The notes below the pieces were generated by a model that saw nothing but the letters and a program-made list of their open reading frames with translations, was not told where the DNA came from and ran no database searches. Source: JAAUUE01 sp943370025 (GTDB taxonomy: Bacteria > Cyanobacteriota > Cyanobacteriia > Cyanobacteriales > JAAUUE01). From it: DNA of 64,000 nucleotides. Shown here one piece after another: positions 34,316 through 43,218 of this stretch; the first letter of the stretch is position 1, and every line of letters begins with the position of its first letter. The stretch is from the NCBI GenBank assembly GCA_943370025.1, contig CALRPI020000022.1, positions 6,712 to 70,711 on the forward strand, written 5' to 3'. Both the position numbers and the translations under genes were made by a program.

Positions 34316-36634
34316 TTATTTGACTCCTACAACAGGCAAGCCTTGAGCTTCTCGCTGGGCAACTTCGGTGTTGAGGTCGAGGAGGAATTCGAGAGGGTCG
34401 TTGTTGGGTTTGATGCCGTAGGCTTGGGCAACGATCTGATCTAATTGGGCGTGGAGCTTGGTGAGTTGGCTAGTGGGTTCGTGGAAGAATTGGTTATATA
34501 TTTGGGTGATGCCGCATTGTTGATTTTCCATATATTCGGTACGGAAATTATGAAGGCTTTTCATAGTCGATCGAATGGCAGTTTTAATTTCCTTTGGGCA
34601 ATTTTGTGGAAAGGGAAAGGTCTGAAAACAAGTAGTAGGAGTATAGGCAATATCTGCCTTCAGAGTTGAGCTTTGGGCATACATCCAAGTTCGATGGAAA
34701 CTGGAAGTTAAAATTCCAAGAATATAAAAATCATTGGTAGCTATGACAACTGATTTGTCACCTGCTAACCAACTAGATTGAAAAGGAATAAAAATTGCCC
34801 ATTTAGATACTCTAGGAACAGCAAAACAATAGGATAGAGAGGCTAACCTCTGGCGCATCATTGTACATTTTGTACTATGTTTCCACCAATAGGTCTTGAG
34901 CTTGTCGTGTCTATTTTCCCTTTCTTTAGGGATTGTGGAGAATAGTCTTGCCAAGGGTAAGGCGTATTCCTTTGCTTCTTCTAAGTTCATATCATCAAAA
35001 TCAATAATCCATCTTTCGGGATGACCATGGGGATTTTGGGCTAAGTTTGCTCCCATGGAAAAGGACTTGAGAACTTCTTGATTTCTAGGATCAGATTCAA
35101 TCCAATTATCAACTTCGGCTTTGGTAATAATAAATCCTGCTCCATTAGGTTCCACTCCTCGAAAACACCAGTTAGAATTTACCTTTAGTTTGAATGCTTG
35201 GGTGACATTAATCTCAGCTTTGAGGGAAGAATTGATATTTGAAACGGACTTTCGATCGATCTGATAGGATAATTCTTGAGGCTGAGATGTTTTCAGCCAA
35301 TTGATAATACTAATATGGACTTTTGCTTCTCCCGACCAAGGCTGAGTCGAAACAGCATCATAAATATATCCGTTATTTTGCAGAATATAATCTAGAGCTG
35401 CTCGACGACTTTGACCTTGAGAAATAGAATTAGTGGCAATCAAACCAGCTCGATGATTTGCCTTTAATTGATCGTGAGCCAAGCGGAACCAATAGGCGCA
35501 AATATCTACATGACCTTTGACCTCGGGAAATTTTTGATTAAGCCGATCGACATAATCATCTCCCAGTTCTAGCCGCTGTCGATAACCACCCAAGAAAGGC
35601 GGATTGCCAATTATGGTATCAACTGGCTCCCACTCAGAAAACAACGCATCTTGACAGCAAATATTAGCATCTAGATTATCTAAAGGTAGCGCTTGATCAA
35701 AATCCATAAAGAAGTTCGATCGCTCCCTATCAAGTAATTTTTTCCCTTCATCGATCGCTAATTTCTTCCCCAACATTAATGTCATCTTTGCCAACTCCAC
35801 GGCGAAAGGTTTTATATCCATGCCATAGAATTGGGTAGTCTGAATTAGAGGAATTTTATCTAAATTAACAGTAGAAAGATTGCCGAAATTCTCCTGTATC
35901 TTGATGATTAATTCTATTTCCAATCGCTTCATTTCTCGATAGGCAACATAAAGAAAATTTCCACAGCCACAAGCCGGATCTAATACCTTAAACTCCGTCA
36001 TTTCTCGATGCAAGATTAATAGATCTTGCTGGGTTTTTGCTGCCTCGATCCGTTGTCGCCACGGCTGAATAATCGTTGGCAAAATTACCTTTTGAATATC
36101 CGCCTCACTGGTATAGTGTGCCCCTAAAGCATGGCGTTCTGCCTTCCCCATGCTGGATTCAAAAAGCGTTCCAAAAATCGCTGGCTCTACCTTTGACCAA
36201 TTTTCTGCCGCTGCCTGCAAAAGGAGATCAATCTCGGTAAAAGTTAGCTCGATCGCGTCCCCTCCCGAAAAGATGCCCCCATGAAAATAGGGAACTTGGT
36301 AATAGCGACTACCCGCCGGAGCCGGGCGTTGGCATAAGCCTTGCATAGCAATATCGCTGCCCATCTGCTGAAACAATCCCCCAATTAAATCGGCAGAACT
36401 GCCATTTTTCTTTTGGCAATCCTTCAGCAACCCTGTGAATAAATTCTGGGGCAGCAGATCAATGCTTTCAGCAAATAGCGCCACCACACACTGAAGCATG
36501 AATTTTTGAGCAGTTTCTGGGGCTTGTTTTCTGGCTACTAACTGATTAAAAACTTGGGCAGCTTTATCCGCCACTACACGGGTGACGGCAATCGGGTTTT
36601 GGTTAAAAACTTGTTCTTGATGCTCTAATTCCAA
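34316..36634 (-). CDS. MmeI-like N6-adenine DNA methyltransferase, N-terminal domain missing
   Basis: 772 residues from a TTG. It carries a helical spacer (residues 10-110), then RHALGAHYTSEADIQKVI and the methyltransferase motifs: SAM-binding VLDPACGCGNFL and catalytic NPPF in IIGNPPFLGG. A target-recognition region and C-terminal helices follow. This is the type IIL (MmeI-like) layout, but full-length relatives have about 130 more N-terminal residues containing a nuclease-like domain. The remains of that N-terminus lie just upstream, out of frame (36635-36774). It may methylate DNA without cutting, or be decaying. No separate nuclease is adjacent; toxin-antitoxin genes are divergent. Confidence 0.85.
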   Translation of the reverse strand: MELEHQEQVFNQNPIAVTRVVADKAAQVFNQLVARKQAPETAQKFMLQCVVALFAESIDLLPQNLFTGLLKDCQKKNGSSADLIGGLFQQMGSDIAMQGLCQRPAPAGSRYYQVPYFHGGIFSGGDAIELTFTEIDLLLQAAAENWSKVEPAIFGTLFESSMGKAERHALGAHYTSEADIQKVILPTIIQPWRQRIEAAKTQQDLLILHREMTEFKVLDPACGCGNFLYVAYREMKRLEIELIIKIQENFGNLSTVNLDKIPLIQTTQFYGMDIKPFAVELAKMTLMLGKKLAIDEGKKLLDRERSNFFMDFDQALPLDNLDANICCQDALFSEWEPVDTIIGNPPFLGGYRQRLELGDDYVDRLNQKFPEVKGHVDICAYWFRLAHDQLKANHRAGLIATNSISQGQSRRAALDYILQNNGYIYDAVSTQPWSGEAKVHISIINWLKTSQPQELSYQIDRKSVSNINSSLKAEINVTQAFKLKVNSNWCFRGVEPNGAGFIITKAEVDNWIESDPRNQEVLKSFSMGANLAQNPHGHPERWIIDFDDMNLEEAKEYALPLARLFSTIPKERENRHDKLKTYWWKHSTKCTMMRQRLASLSYCFAVPRVSKWAIFIPFQSSWLAGDKSVVIATNDFYILGILTSSFHRTWMYAQSSTLKADIAYTPTTCFQTFPFPQNCPKEIKTAIRSTMKSLHNFRTEYMENQQCGITQIYNQFFHEPTSQLTKLHAQLDQIVAQAYGIKPNNDPLEFLLDLNTEVAQREAQGLPVVGVK

Positions 36635-36774
36635 AGTTGCCCCAACCTCTTGATATCAGTACCAAAGGAGCAGAAAAGGCGATCGCAAAATACCTGAGCC
36701 TCGCCCTTCTCATCCCCCCGCAAAGTTTGAGCATAGTCAACAAATTCTTGAATATCCTGCGATGTACTAACCAT
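36635..36774 (-). pseudogene. Remnant N-terminus of the MmeI-like gene
   Basis: From the ATG at 36774 one frame reads MVSTSQDIQEFVDYAQTLRG, then DEKGEAQVFCDRLFCSFGTD, which matches the start of MmeI-like proteins, and then goes out of frame. The next frame takes over with YQEVGATLE, continuing directly into the methyltransferase frame at LEHQEQVFNQNPIAVTR. So there is one frameshift near 36655-36662. The middle of the N-terminal domain, expected after GATLE, is missing: a deletion of roughly 100-130 codons, judged from my memory of the family. Confidence 0.75.
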
Positions 36775-36847
36775 GGCCAACCTACCTATTTCTTTGTCTC
36801 TCTAGGATAGTTTCTCTCTGGTAATGTGGCTACTATAATTTAATAAT

Positions 36848-36874
36848 AAAAGTAGCAAAAAAGTAGCAAAAGTA
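36848..36874. promoter_or_regulatory. Direct repeats upstream of the DUF433/DUF5615 pair
   Basis: AAAAGTAGCA occurs at 36848-36857 and again as AAAGTAGCAAAAGTA 18 bases before the antitoxin ATG. Toxin-antitoxin operons are usually repressed by their own antitoxin at such repeats, so this could be the operator. Inferred from position only. Confidence 0.35.
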
Positions 36875-36891
36875 CTCTAATATTTTATCTC

Positions 36892-37125
36892 ATGAACTCA
36901 ACAACCAGCTTACTCACCCGCATTACCCAAACACCCGGTCAGTGTGGTGGTCGTCCTTGTATTCGGGGAATGCGAATTAGAGTCACTGATATTTTAGAAA
37001 TGCTTGCGGAAAACGTTAATGTTATTGAAATTTTAGAAGATTTCCCCGATCTGGAACTGGCGGATATTCAAGCCTGTCTCCTCTTTGCAGCACGTCGTAC
37101 TGATTTCCCCAGATTGACAGCATGA
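36892..37125 (+). CDS. DUF433-type antitoxin
   Basis: 77 residues. DUF433 signature is clear: ITQTPGQCGGRPCIRGMRIR, then VTDILEMLAENVN and DFPDLELADIQACLLFAARR. Its stop codon overlaps the toxin start (ATGA), the usual arrangement for these modules. The pair here is intact, unlike the one at 28293-28947. Confidence 0.9.
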   Translation: MNSTTSLLTRITQTPGQCGGRPCIRGMRIRVTDILEMLAENVNVIEILEDFPDLELADIQACLLFAARRTDFPRLTA

Positions 37126-37463
37126 AGATTTGGATTGATGCTCAATTACCTCCAACACTGGCAAATTGGCTGTCAGTTACCTTTGGTTTAGAAACAGTTG
37201 CGCTGCGAGACTTATCACTGCGAGATGCTCAAGATATTGAAATTTTTGAAGCTGCACGAACTGAAAATGCTGTGATTATGACGAAAGATAGCGACTTTAT
37301 TGATTTGGTATGTAGACTAGGAGCACCTCCTCAGATTTTATGGCTAACCTGTGGAAATGTCACAAATCGAAATTTACGACAACTATTAACTGCTACTTTA
37401 CCCGATGCATTGGAACAGCTACGGCAAGGAGAAATAATTGTAGAGATTAGTAATACTCCTTAA
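37122..37463 (+). CDS. DUF5615 PIN-like toxin
   Basis: 113 residues. PIN-like RNase family: first acid in MKIWIDAQLPP, then ETVALRDLSLRDAQD, and TKDSDFIDLVCRLGAPPQIL, with LWLTCGNVTN. It should be a ribonuclease held in check by the preceding DUF433 protein. The reading frame is complete and all acidic positions are present. Confidence 0.9.
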   Translation: MKIWIDAQLPPTLANWLSVTFGLETVALRDLSLRDAQDIEIFEAARTENAVIMTKDSDFIDLVCRLGAPPQILWLTCGNVTNRNLRQLLTATLPDALEQLRQGEIIVEISNTP

Positions 37464-37491
37464 AATCATCTAAGCGGAGAGGTTTGAACAA

Positions 37492-37752
37492 ATGAATGAA
37501 TTAGATATAGAAATGAGGGTTATTCGGACAATCCAAACAGTTAAAAATGGGCAGATTTTATTAGATTTGCCATCGGAATTATCGGAAAAAGAAGTAGAGG
37601 TGATTATTTTAATCAAAGATGTTCCTAAAACCCAGAGAAAGAGTTTAAGAGGAGCTTTGCAAAATTATGCCCACCCTGATTTGATTGATTTAGAGTCTAG
37701 TGCTTGGGAGAATGCAGCAGAGAAAAAATATTACAGTTGTGGTTTGAGATAA
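37492..37752 (+). CDS. Probable orphan antitoxin of a VapBC-like pair
   Basis: 86 residues. The first half (RTIQTVKNGQILLDLPSELS, then EKEVEVIILIKD) and the second (SLRGALQNYAHPDLIDLESS, AWENAAEKKY) resemble small cyanobacterial antitoxins that precede PIN-domain toxins. No toxin follows: the next gene is valS, 98 bases on. So it is either a leftover or works with a toxin elsewhere. Family call from memory. Confidence 0.55.
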   Translation: MNELDIEMRVIRTIQTVKNGQILLDLPSELSEKEVEVIILIKDVPKTQRKSLRGALQNYAHPDLIDLESSAWENAAEKKYYSCGLR

Positions 37753-37850
37753 AAATGTAGCTCAAGTCTCTACTTTTTTTTACTAAAGTTGCTACCCATC
37801 CTCACCTGTGGCAAAATTAAGGGTAATTGCAATCTTCCCTATTTTTCCCC

Positions 37851-40800
37851 ATGACTATCTCGAACCTAGCCACCCAGTACGATGCCGCCACCACCGAAGC
37901 CAAGTGGCAGGAATTTTGGGAATCTGAGCAAACCTTCAAAGCCGACCCCAACCATCCCGGTCAGCCCTATTGCGTCGTCATTCCGCCCCCCAACGTCACC
38001 GGGAGCCTGCACATGGGTCATGCCTTCGAGAATGCCCTAATTGATACCTTGGTGCGCTACCAACGGATGCAGGGGCGGAATACCCTGTGGTTGCCGGGGA
38101 CAGACCACGCCAGTATTGCAGTCCAAACTATTCTAGAAAAACAACTCAAAGCTGAAGGCAAAACCCGCCAAGAATTAGGTCGGGAGAAATTTTTAGAACG
38201 GGCTTGGCAGTGGAAGGCAGAATCCGGGGGGACGATCGTTAATCAACTGCGCCGCTTAGGAGTCTCGGTAGATTGGTCACGGGAACGCTTCACCATGGAT
38301 GCCGGGTTATCCCAAGCCGTGATTACAGCATTTTGTCAGTTGCACAAAGAAGGTTTAATTTACCGGGGCAATTATTTGGTGAACTGGTGTCCCGCTTCCC
38401 AGTCTGCCGTCTCCGATCTGGAAGTAGAAAACAAAGAAACCGCCGGGAGCCTCTGGCATTTTCGCTATCCCCTCAGCAATGGCACCGGCTACCTAGAAGT
38501 TGCCACCACTCGCCCAGAAACCATGCTGGGAGATACAGCCGTGGCGGTGCATCCAGAGGATGATCGCTACAAAGCATTGATTGGGCAAACCATCAAACTG
38601 CCAATTATGGGGCGAGAAATTCCCATTATTGGCGATGAACTGGTCGATCGCAAATTTGGTACCGGCTGCGTTAAAGTCACCCCTGCCCATGATTTCAACG
38701 ACTTTGAGATGGGCAAACGCCATAACCTGCCTTTCATTAACATCATGAATCGCGATGGCACTCTGAATGAGAATGCCGGAGAATACCAAGGGCAAGATCG
38801 TTTTGTGGCACGACGGAACGTGATTCAGCGCCTAGAAGCAGAAGGGGTATTGGTAAAAATTGAAGAATATAAACATACGGTTCCCTATAGCGATCGCGGC
38901 AAAGTTCCCGTGGAACCCCTGCTGTCGACCCAATGGTTTGTCAACATCCGTCCCTTAGCTGATAAAACCCTAGAGTTGTTGGATCAAGATACGTCTCCTG
39001 CCTTTGTCCCCCAGCGCTGGACTAAGGTCTATCGAGATTGGCTGGTGAACCTTAAGGATTGGTGCATTTCTCGGCAATTATGGTGGGGGCATCAGATTCC
39101 AGCTTGGTATGCTGTGAGTGAAACCGAGGGGGAAATTACCGACCAGACTCCGTTTATTGTGGCTGCTAATGCGGAAGAGGCAAGAATAGAAGCGATCGCG
39201 AAATTTGGCACCCAAGTCCAGCTAGAACAAGACCCAGATGTGTTGGATACTTGGTTTTCTGCTGGGTTATGGCCTTTTTCTACGATGGGCTGGCCCGAAA
39301 ATACTCAGGATTTAGCGACCTATTACCCAACTACAACTCTAGTCACAGGTTTCGATATTATTTTCTTCTGGGTGGCTCGGATGACCATGATGGGGACGTA
39401 TTTCACGGGTAAGATGCCTTTTGATACGGTCTATATTCATGGCTTGGTGCGGGATGAAAATAATAAAAAAATGTCCAAGTCTTCTAATAACGGCATCGAT
39501 CCCCTAATCCTGATCAAAAAGTATGGTACCGATGCCCTGAGATTTACCCTGATCAAAGAAGTGGCTGGGGCAGGGCAGGATATTCGGATTGAATATAACC
39601 GGAAAACCGATGAATCTGTCTCTGTAGAAGCCTCCCGAAATTTCACCAACAAGATTTGGAATGCCTCCCGCTTCGTGATGATTAGCCTAGAGGGGCAGAC
39701 TCCGGCACAATTGGGATTCCCAGAAATAGATCAGTTGGAGTTGAGCGATCGCTGGATTCTCTCCCGCTACCACCAAGCCATCCAACAAACCTCCCAGCAA
39801 CTAAATAACTATGGTTTTGGCGATGCAGCTAAGGGCTTGTACGAATTTATCTGGGGCGATTTCTGCGACTGGTATATCGAGCTAGTCAAATCTCGCCTGC
39901 AACCAGAGGCAGAACCAACCTCCAAAAAAGTGGCACAACAGGTCTTAGCACATGTCTTAGAAGGGATGCTCAAGTTACTCCATCCCTTCATGCCCCACAT
40001 CACCGAAGAACTCTGGCACAATCTGGTGCAGCTAGAGGATAAATCCCTATCTTTAGCAGCCTATCCTGCCGTAGCGATCGACCTGATTAACCCAGACTTA
40101 GAAAATCAATTTGACCTGCTGATCGGCACGATTAGAACTATTCGCAACCTCCGGGCAGATGGAGATGTAAAACCGGGGATTCATGTTCCGGTAATTCTCC
40201 GCAGCGAGAGTATTAAGGAATGTCAGATATTGCGTCAAGGGCAAATTTATATCCAAGACTTGGCAAAAGTTTCTACCCTAGAAATTACGGAAGTTAATCC
40301 TGTAATTAATCATGTAGTTAATAATAATGTGGGTTTGTCTCCAACCCCCCAACCCTTGCTACCAGAAACAGCTCCCCCGCTCAGCATCTCTGACTCTCCA
40401 GTGGTGAATAAACCCCAAACGTGGCTGCTGCTCCCCGCTCTACCTCTATTTTTTATCCTCTTGGTAGCCATCCTCTCTCTATTGGGTTTGGGGGCAATTT
40501 ACCAAGTATTGCTGAAGAGCATGGGCAAGCAGCCCCTAATCCAACTAAAATCAATACCTAGTATCTCAGACCCAGCAACAACTGATCTATCTCCAGTTCA
40601 CCCTTCCCAGCAATCTTTGACTGGGGTGGTGGGTACAGTCCAAGTACTGATTCCTTTAGATGGTGTGGTAGATTTAGTAGCATTGCAGTCTAAGCTAGAG
40701 AAGAACCTGAGCAAAACTAAATCAGAAATTGATGCTCTCACAACACGTTTGAGTAATCCTGGTTTCGTGGATAAGGCTAAACCAGAGGTGGTGCAAGCCG

Positions 40801-40880
40801 CCCGGACTGCTTTAGAGGAAGCAGAAAAGCAAGCTGCCATTCTGAGCGATCGCCTATCTAGCCTACCGCCCCTTACTTAA
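37851..40880 (+). CDS. valS: Valine--tRNA ligase with a membrane-segment insert
   Basis: 1009 residues, about 100 longer than usual. Class I signatures: HIGH motif in PPPNVTGSLHMGHAF and KMSKS in NKKMSKSSNNG. The editing domain and the anticodon-binding domain are present. After EITEVNPVI (about residue 820) an insert runs to about 922. It is proline-rich, and at 858-888 has a continuous hydrophobic stretch (WLLLPALPLFFILLVAI, then LSLLGLGAIYQVLL) long enough for one membrane helix. The normal valS C-terminus resumes at LTGVVGTVQVLIPLDG and ends in the usual coiled coil. Other cyanobacterial ValRS carry a CAAD membrane domain near here; the CAAD pattern (YSxWFVYRYLL) is absent. ATG at 37851 was chosen over an upstream TTG. 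Confidence 0.95.
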   Translation: MTISNLATQYDAATTEAKWQEFWESEQTFKADPNHPGQPYCVVIPPPNVTGSLHMGHAFENALIDTLVRYQRMQGRNTLWLPGTDHASIAVQTILEKQLKAEGKTRQELGREKFLERAWQWKAESGGTIVNQLRRLGVSVDWSRERFTMDAGLSQAVITAFCQLHKEGLIYRGNYLVNWCPASQSAVSDLEVENKETAGSLWHFRYPLSNGTGYLEVATTRPETMLGDTAVAVHPEDDRYKALIGQTIKLPIMGREIPIIGDELVDRKFGTGCVKVTPAHDFNDFEMGKRHNLPFINIMNRDGTLNENAGEYQGQDRFVARRNVIQRLEAEGVLVKIEEYKHTVPYSDRGKVPVEPLLSTQWFVNIRPLADKTLELLDQDTSPAFVPQRWTKVYRDWLVNLKDWCISRQLWWGHQIPAWYAVSETEGEITDQTPFIVAANAEEARIEAIAKFGTQVQLEQDPDVLDTWFSAGLWPFSTMGWPENTQDLATYYPTTTLVTGFDIIFFWVARMTMMGTYFTGKMPFDTVYIHGLVRDENNKKMSKSSNNGIDPLILIKKYGTDALRFTLIKEVAGAGQDIRIEYNRKTDESVSVEASRNFTNKIWNASRFVMISLEGQTPAQLGFPEIDQLELSDRWILSRYHQAIQQTSQQLNNYGFGDAAKGLYEFIWGDFCDWYIELVKSRLQPEAEPTSKKVAQQVLAHVLEGMLKLLHPFMPHITEELWHNLVQLEDKSLSLAAYPAVAIDLINPDLENQFDLLIGTIRTIRNLRADGDVKPGIHVPVILRSESIKECQILRQGQIYIQDLAKVSTLEITEVNPVINHVVNNNVGLSPTPQPLLPETAPPLSISDSPVVNKPQTWLLLPALPLFFILLVAILSLLGLGAIYQVLLKSMGKQPLIQLKSIPSISDPATTDLSPVHPSQQSLTGVVGTVQVLIPLDGVVDLVALQSKLEKNLSKTKSEIDALTTRLSNPGFVDKAKPEVVQAARTALEEAEKQAAILSDRLSSLPPLT

Positions 40881-40908
40881 CCCTTAACCCTATTTTCAAT
40901 CGTTTGCC

Positions 40909-41343
40909 ATGCTACACCTGGCGCAAGTACAACAAAATCAGATTTCAGATGAGCCAGAATTGAGGATCCTTGCCACCCAAGAGTCCGAAAGTTCTTGGGT
41001 TTTACTCACGAAGGAAAAAATTCTGCCAAGCCCCCACAGTAAGGGATTGAGCGAGGGTTTATTGGTTTTAGTAGAAACCAATGATCACGATGATCAACAG
41101 GATATTGCGAGTATCCGGTCTGCCAAAAATTGGGTGTTAGATTTCGTAGAGAAGTATTTGACCCTAGGCATCACTCCTAGTTTCCTGCAACAGGAAGCAG
41201 AACGAGTCGAGGAGTGGCGGCAAGAGCTAACCCTGCAAAGCCAAGACCTAGGACGCAGACAATGGGAAATGGAAGCTCGGCGCGAACAAATTCAAGCCCT
41301 AGAAGAAGAGATTAAGCGCAAACAAGAGGAATCTGATAATTAA
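40909..41343 (+). CDS. Hypothetical coiled-coil protein
   Basis: 144 residues. The N-terminal half (LHLAQVQQNQI, LRILATQESESSWVLL, GLLVLVETN) is a compact domain; the C-terminal half (EEWRQELTLQSQDLGRRQWE, then MEARREQIQALEEEI) is a strong coiled coil. I recall longer cyanobacterial proteins of this type without known role; this one stops shortly after the coil begins. It begins 28 bases after valS, so it may share its transcript. Confidence 0.65.
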   Translation: MLHLAQVQQNQISDEPELRILATQESESSWVLLTKEKILPSPHSKGLSEGLLVLVETNDHDDQQDIASIRSAKNWVLDFVEKYLTLGITPSFLQQEAERVEEWRQELTLQSQDLGRRQWEMEARREQIQALEEEIKRKQEESDN

Positions 41344-41395
41344 AATTAAAGGTGTTATAGCGTTTTTCCTGTATAGCGATCGCCAAGCTGTCTGT

Positions 41396-41430
41396 GTAGT
41401 GGAACCCCCATAAAGCGAGGGTTCTACTAC
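41396..41430. repeat. Hairpin GTAGTGGAACCCCC...GAGGGTTCTACTAC
   Basis: GTAGTGGAACCCCC pairs with GAGGGTTCTACTAC (one or two mismatches) around ATAAAGC. It lies about 50 bases after the coiled-coil gene, where it might end transcription. Confidence 0.5.
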
Positions 41431-41522
41431 GCTAATTAGCCTCAGAACCTTGGCGGTTAATATATTGGTGTAGTCATGGCGACAAAAACTAGAGATAATG
41501 CAAAGATAGGCAAAAATTCATG

Positions 41523-41610
41523 TAGAGATCCTAAATGATTTCATCCGCCTGCGGTGGGTGAAATCATTTCCCAGAAGCAATTTAACTTCGTAAATGATTT
41601 AGTATCTCTA
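41523..41610. repeat. MITE-like element with TAGAGATNCTAAATNATTT ends
   Basis: The 19-base ends TAGAGATCCTAAATGATTT and AAATGATTTAGTATCTCTA match as inverted repeats at 17 positions. The interior holds a second hairpin, AAATGATTTCATCCGCC...GGTGGGTGAAATCATTT. The inner hairpin repeats part of the terminal sequence. Confidence 0.6.
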
Positions 41611-41696
41611 TAGTATTAATAAAAAAGTGGTGAGGCTCCTCAGTGCGGCGGCTCTTCACCGGATAAATATTTACATTTGGTTACATTTTTAAGATT

Positions 41697-43112
41697 ATGC
41701 AAAGACATAGATCAGTACTAGTATTTGTGATTGTTCTGGTGGCGGTGGCGATCGCTGTCATCATCAAAATTCCGCCACGGCTAGGTCTAGACCTGCGAGG
41801 TGGCTCTCAGCTAACGATTCAAGTTAAAACCACCGATCAAATCCGAGAAATTACAGCGGAAAGGCTGCAAGATGTCTTGAAAATCATTGAAAACCGGGTG
41901 AACGGCTTGGGAGTCTCCGAGGCAGTAGTGCAAACTGCTGGGGAAGATCAAATATCTGTGCAACTACCGGGAGTCAACGATCCCACCCAAGCAGAGCGGG
42001 TTTTGGGGGGAACCGCCCAGCTAGAATTTCGCAAGCAAAAGCCCGGCACCGAGGCACAGTTTCAGATCGAACTCCAACTCCGCCAACAACTCCAAGCCGA
42101 GCAAGCAGTCCTCAAAGCTGGGGGTGGCGATCCAGAGGCTGTGAAGAAGAACCAGGAATCTTTGAATCGCAGCAACGAAGCGATTAAGAATCTCTTTGAA
42201 GTGACGGGATTTACCGGAAAAAACCTCCGGGATGCCAGACCCCAACCAACTCCTGCCAATGGCTGGCAGGTTTCCCTGAGTTTCGACGATGAGGGCGCAA
42301 AATTATTTGCCGACCTAACTAAGGACTTGGCGGGAACCGGCAGAAGTATTGGGATTTTTCTCGATAACTTCCTGATTAGTTATCCCAACGTGGGGGCAGA
42401 GTTTGCCCAATCGGGGATTACGGGAGGCGGGGCGACAATTTTTGGTGAGTTCTTTACAGCTCAAAGTTCTAACGAACTGTCGGTACAATTGCGGGGCGGG
42501 GCTTTACCTCTGCCGGTAGAGATTATTGAAAACCGGACAGTGGGAGCTAGTTTAGGGCAGGATAGTATCAACAGTAGTATTAATGCGGCGCTGGGGGGCA
42601 CGTTCCTGGTCTTGGTATTTATGGCAGTTTATTACCGCTTGCCGGGGGTGATTGCCAACTGTGCCTTGATTATCTACACCCTGCTCACCTACGCGGTCAC
42701 GGTATTAATTGGAGTCACCCTCACCCTGCCGGGAATTGCGGGTTTTATCCTGAGTATTGGCATGGCGGTGGATGCCAATGTGTTGATTTTTGAGCGGACG
42801 AGGGAAGAACTGCGGGATGGGAAGACGCTTTATCGATCGGTAGAATCTGGCTTCTATCGAGCTTTTTCCAGTATTTTGGATGGCAATGTGACCACCGTTA
42901 TTGCCTGTGCGGCTCTATTCTGGTTGGGGACGGGCTTGGTGAAGGGGTTTGCCCTGACTCTAGCGATCGGGGTGGTGATCAGTATGTTTACAGCAATCAC
43001 CTGTACTCGAACTTTCATGCTCCTGCTAGTTTTGGGTATGCCTAGCCTGAAACAAAATCCAGAACTTTTTGCTCCCAATGTTAATCAAAAAGTAGTGGCA
43101 CTAGAGAAGTGA
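41697..43112 (+). CDS. secD: Protein translocase subunit SecD
   Basis: 471 residues. One N-terminal helix, a large periplasmic domain beginning with GLDLRGGSQLTIQV, and five C-terminal helices with the conserved ILSIGMAVDANVLIFERTRE. With SecF it pulls exported proteins through SecYEG using the proton gradient, at the cytoplasmic and probably thylakoid membrane. secF follows after 106 bases, as usual. Confidence 0.97.
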   Translation: MQRHRSVLVFVIVLVAVAIAVIIKIPPRLGLDLRGGSQLTIQVKTTDQIREITAERLQDVLKIIENRVNGLGVSEAVVQTAGEDQISVQLPGVNDPTQAERVLGGTAQLEFRKQKPGTEAQFQIELQLRQQLQAEQAVLKAGGGDPEAVKKNQESLNRSNEAIKNLFEVTGFTGKNLRDARPQPTPANGWQVSLSFDDEGAKLFADLTKDLAGTGRSIGIFLDNFLISYPNVGAEFAQSGITGGGATIFGEFFTAQSSNELSVQLRGGALPLPVEIIENRTVGASLGQDSINSSINAALGGTFLVLVFMAVYYRLPGVIANCALIIYTLLTYAVTVLIGVTLTLPGIAGFILSIGMAVDANVLIFERTREELRDGKTLYRSVESGFYRAFSSILDGNVTTVIACAALFWLGTGLVKGFALTLAIGVVISMFTAITCTRTFMLLLVLGMPSLKQNPELFAPNVNQKVVALEK

Positions 43113-43218
43113 AAATATCTCCGGCGGTGCCGGGGATATTGACTCAGAAATTATTATTCTAGAAACTAATCAAAATGAATCAAAATGTTAATCAAGAAGC
43201 TGCAAAGTGGGGGGAATT

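Larger units (their letters stand above)
41344..41696. other. Intergenic region before secD with two palindromic repeats
   Basis: No gene seen. It holds a hairpin at 41396-41430 and an element with inverted-repeat ends at 41523-41610. The last 85 bases should contain the secD promoter. Confidence 0.6.

Noticed and set aside
37492..37752. Complete toxin-antitoxin pair before valS
   Set aside because: Only the antitoxin-like frame is present; the 98 bases up to valS hold no toxin.
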